This document shows positions 4,120-5,735 of a stretch of 5,735 nucleotides of DNA, one piece after another (positions within the stretch are counted from its first letter, which is position 1; each line of letters begins with the position of its first letter). The DNA is from Quisquiliibacterium sp. Lineage in GTDB: Bacteria > Pseudomonadota > Gammaproteobacteria > Burkholderiales > Burkholderiaceae_E. The notes under the pieces were generated by a model. That model was not told where the DNA came from and searched no databases. It worked only from the letters and a program-made list of their open reading frames with translations. The translations under genes and the position numbers were made by a program. Location of the stretch: assembly GCA_023257915.1 (NCBI GenBank), contig JALRBB010000222.1, forward strand, positions 1 through 5,735. The letters run 5' to 3'.

Positions 4120-5283
4120 ATGCCGGACCTTTTCAGCCCCTTCACCCTCAAGAGCGTCACCCTGCGCAATCGCATCGTGATGTCGCCGATGACGATGTAC
4201 AACTCTGTCAACGGCAAGCTCGATGATTACCATGTCTGCTACCTGGGCGCTCGCGCCGCGGGGGGATTTGGCCTCGTGTTTGGCGAGCAGATGGCGATCA
4301 CACCGGAAGGGCGCACGACCACCTCATGCGCCGGTATCTGGAGCGACGATCAGATCGAAGGGCATGCGCGGGTGTGCGCGATCATCAAACGGATGGGCGG
4401 CGTACCGGCGATCCAGCTCGGGCACACCGGCCGTAAGGGCAGCGAGCTGCCGCCGCACAAGACTGCCACGGGGGCGCGCGAACAGTTGCCGCCAGATCAT
4501 CCCGAGGGCTGGACCTGCGTCGCCCCGTCGGCGGTTCCGTTCGGCGGCATCTATCGCTACCCGGTCCGCGAGCTATCGGTCGACGAGATCAAGGCACTGC
4601 ATCGCGCATACGCAGACGCCGCCCGGCGCGCGCTCGATGCCGGCTACCAATGGCTGGAGATGCACTTCGCCCACGGGTATCTGGGCGCCAGCTTTCTGTC
4701 GCCGATCGCAAACCATCGCCAGGATCAGTATGGTGGCAGCCTCGAGAACCGGGCGCGCTTTCACCTAGAGGCGCTCGACGCGGTGCGCGCGGTCTGGCCT
4801 GACAAGTATCCGCTGACGATGCGTCTGGGCAGCGACGATCTGAACCCGGCGGGCACGCGCTTCGAGGATTCGGTGGTCGCGATCGGCTGGATGAAGCAGC
4901 ATGGGCTGGATCTTGCCGATCTCTCGCTTGGGCTGAATACGCCTGAAATGACCGATCCGCCGTTCAACGAACCGGGCTTCATGGTCGAGCGGGCCAACCG
5001 TGTTCGCCGCGAAGTCGGCATCCCGGTGGCGGCGAGCTGGAATCTGGGCGTTCCGCAGACCGCGGATCGCGTGATCCGCGAAGAACTGGTCGATCTGGTG
5101 ATGCTTGGGCGGCCCGCTCTGTCGAATCCGCACTGGCCAGTCTGGGCTGCGCGCGAACTGGCGCATCCATCACCGTTCTCGATGGTGCCGGAGGACTGGG
5201 GCTGGTGGCTGCAGAATTTTCGCGGTCACGCGCCCAGTATCGGACTGCCTGCGGCGGCGCAGGCAGATCAAGGCATCGGCTAA
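4120..5283 (+). CDS. Old Yellow Enzyme-family NADH:flavin oxidoreductase
   Basis: Encodes 387 residues from ATG 4120, chosen because GGAG (4110-4113) lies six bases before it and MPDLFSPFTLKSVTLRNRIV is the normal family N-terminus; the frame is open further upstream but overlaps the cupin gene. It is a single FMN-binding TIM barrel, without the C-terminal FeS/FAD domains of 2,4-dienoyl-CoA reductases. Visible family parts: MSPMTMY (21-27), AIQLGHTGRKGS (97-108), the substrate-anion pair His182/His185 in MHFAHGYL, the LSPIANHRQDQYGGSLENR loop (193-211), Arg235, and the FMN phosphate-binding GRPALSNP (330-337). Members reduce activated C=C bonds or dehydrogenate ring compounds with FMN and NAD(P)H. 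Thr25 stands where YqjM-type enzymes have a flavin-tuning Cys. It is divergent from the cupin/kelch unit and overlaps the ferredoxin gene by stop codons. The substrate is not known. Confidence 0.92.
   Translation: MPDLFSPFTLKSVTLRNRIVMSPMTMYNSVNGKLDDYHVCYLGARAAGGFGLVFGEQMAITPEGRTTTSCAGIWSDDQIEGHARVCAIIKRMGGVPAIQLGHTGRKGSELPPHKTATGAREQLPPDHPEGWTCVAPSAVPFGGIYRYPVRELSVDEIKALHRAYADAARRALDAGYQWLEMHFAHGYLGASFLSPIANHRQDQYGGSLENRARFHLEALDAVRAVWPDKYPLTMRLGSDDLNPAGTRFEDSVVAIGWMKQHGLDLADLSLGLNTPEMTDPPFNEPGFMVERANRVRREVGIPVAASWNLGVPQTADRVIREELVDLVMLGRPALSNPHWPVWAARELAHPSPFSMVPEDWGWWLQNFRGHAPSIGLPAAAQADQGIG
5280..5283. other. tail-to-tail overlap of two stop codons
   Basis: CTAA at 5280-5283 holds the oxidoreductase stop TAA (5281-5283, plus) and the ferredoxin stop TAG (5282-5280, minus). 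No terminator can lie between the genes, so each transcript must run into the other's coding region as antisense unless it stops inside it. Confidence 0.9.
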
Positions 5284-5600
5284 GCCTTGGCGTCCGGGTT
5301 GATGCGTACCCGGCCGTCAAGCACCTCGAGCGGATAGGTTCGCAGCGGGCAGTCGGCCGGCGCGTTCAGCGGGCGGCCACTGATCAAGTCAAAGTAACTG
5401 CCATGCAGCGAGCACTTGATCGAATCATTCTTCAACGAGCCGAACCACAGCGAATAATCCTCGTGGCTGCACATCTCGTCCACGCAATAATGCCCGGTGG
5501 CGGTCCGACAGAGCAGCAGCTTTCGCCCTTGCACACGCACCCGCTTCATCTCTCCGACCTTCAGTTGGTCCGCGCTACCGACGTCGATCCAGTTCATCAT
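5280..5600 (-). CDS. small Rieske-type [2Fe-2S] ferredoxin
   Basis: Encodes 106 residues, the usual size of a soluble Rieske ferredoxin. Cluster ligands are Cys44 and His46 in CSH (box 1) and Cys63 and His66 in CSLHG (box 2), with the FDLISGRPLNAPA segment after box 2 as in ferredoxins of ring-hydroxylating oxygenases. There is no transmembrane anchor, so it is a cytoplasmic electron carrier and not a cytochrome bc1 subunit. Partners known for such proteins are terminal oxygenases and flavin reductases; no oxygenase is present in the window. The ATG at 5600 overlaps the TGA of the preceding gene as ATGA, so translation is probably coupled. The ATG at 5597 is an alternative start with one residue less. 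A distinct Shine-Dalgarno sequence is not seen. Confidence 0.92.
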   Translation of the reverse strand: MMNWIDVGSADQLKVGEMKRVRVQGRKLLLCRTATGHYCVDEMCSHEDYSLWFGSLKNDSIKCSLHGSYFDLISGRPLNAPADCPLRTYPLEVLDGRVRINPDAKA

Positions 5601-5735
5601 TGCACCCGCGCCAAGGCCTTGCCGCTGTCCAATGCGGCGTGGGCGAGGTCTGCACCTTCGGCCAGGCTTGCCGCCTTGCCGACATGGTGAAGGATCATCG
5701 CCGCGACCAGCGCCAGCGAGTCGTAGGTCGGTCCC
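5597..5735 (-). CDS. C-terminus of a TrpD-like (glycosyltransferase family 3) protein, partial
   Basis: The frame enters from the right edge and ends at TGA 5599-5597, showing the last 45 residues: GPTYDSLALVAAMILHHVGK, then AASLAEGADLAHAALDSGKA and LARVQ. The pattern 'alanine-rich helix, GKAASLxEGxxxAxxALDSGKALxxL' is typical of the end of anthranilate phosphoribosyltransferase (TrpD) and its relatives. These proteins transfer phosphoribosyl groups to aromatic amines or, in paralogues, do unknown reactions. Because it lies beside a Rieske ferredoxin rather than other trp genes, it may be a paralogue with another job. Only the tail is visible, so the family call is tentative. It overlaps the ferredoxin start by four bases (ATGA). 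Confidence 0.55.
   Translation of the reverse strand, partial: GPTYDSLALVAAMILHHVGKAASLAEGADLAHAALDSGKALARVQ

Noticed and set aside
4223..4768. Plus-strand 181-codon frame inside the oxidoreductase gene
   Set aside because: Out-of-frame shadow of a clear OYE-family gene; Arg/Ser/Ala-rich product without family character.

Overview
The window looks like a proteobacterial chromosome segment with two parts of different character. The left part (about 1-1480) is moderate in GC by eye and holds short, partly broken accessory genes. The right part (about 2200-5735) is clearly GC-rich and holds a compact, well-formed set of redox/catabolic-type genes. No rRNA, tRNA, transposase, integrase or CRISPR array is visible. 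Repeats of the GGGATTGGGGATTC kind (minus strand, near 770 and 1540) resemble low-complexity intergenic repeats I associate with Xanthomonadaceae, but this is a weak taxonomic hint only.

Left part: the 3' end of an unidentified gene (1-175, +); a small hypothetical acidic protein (275-478, +); a decayed RelE/HigB-type toxin gene on the minus strand (499-713) with no antitoxin, but with a perfect 22-bp palindrome still present just upstream (716-737); and an apparently intact LysE-family exporter (804-1478, -) lying between two imperfect 19-bp direct repeats.

Middle (about 1480-2370): about 890 bases with no intact gene that I can support. It holds a coding-like tail (1588-1738, -), a 13-bp unit repeated five times (1913-1977), a second coding-like tail (2054-2137, -), an 18/19-bp tandem duplication (2157-2193), and 53 sense codons that continue in frame past the stop of the kelch gene (2207-2368, -). 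It reads as a scar where pieces of genes have been joined.

Right part: a minus-strand pair, cupin (3477-3899) then Tat-exported kelch-repeat protein (2369-3457), is divergent from an Old Yellow Enzyme-family flavin oxidoreductase (4120-5283, +). The 220-bp divergent region has CGTAA/TTACG half-sites arranged symmetrically, a probable operator. From the right edge, a TrpD-like (glycosyltransferase family 3) protein C-terminus is translationally coupled through ATGA to a small Rieske [2Fe-2S] ferredoxin (5280-5600, -), whose stop codon overlaps the stop codon of the oxidoreductase tail to tail. The combination suggests a small-molecule redox pathway: a ferredoxin that could pass electrons, an FMN ene-reductase/dehydrogenase, a small cupin that may bind or convert a metabolite, and an exported beta-propeller. 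The substrate cannot be told from the sequence, and I do not recognise this exact combination as a named pathway.
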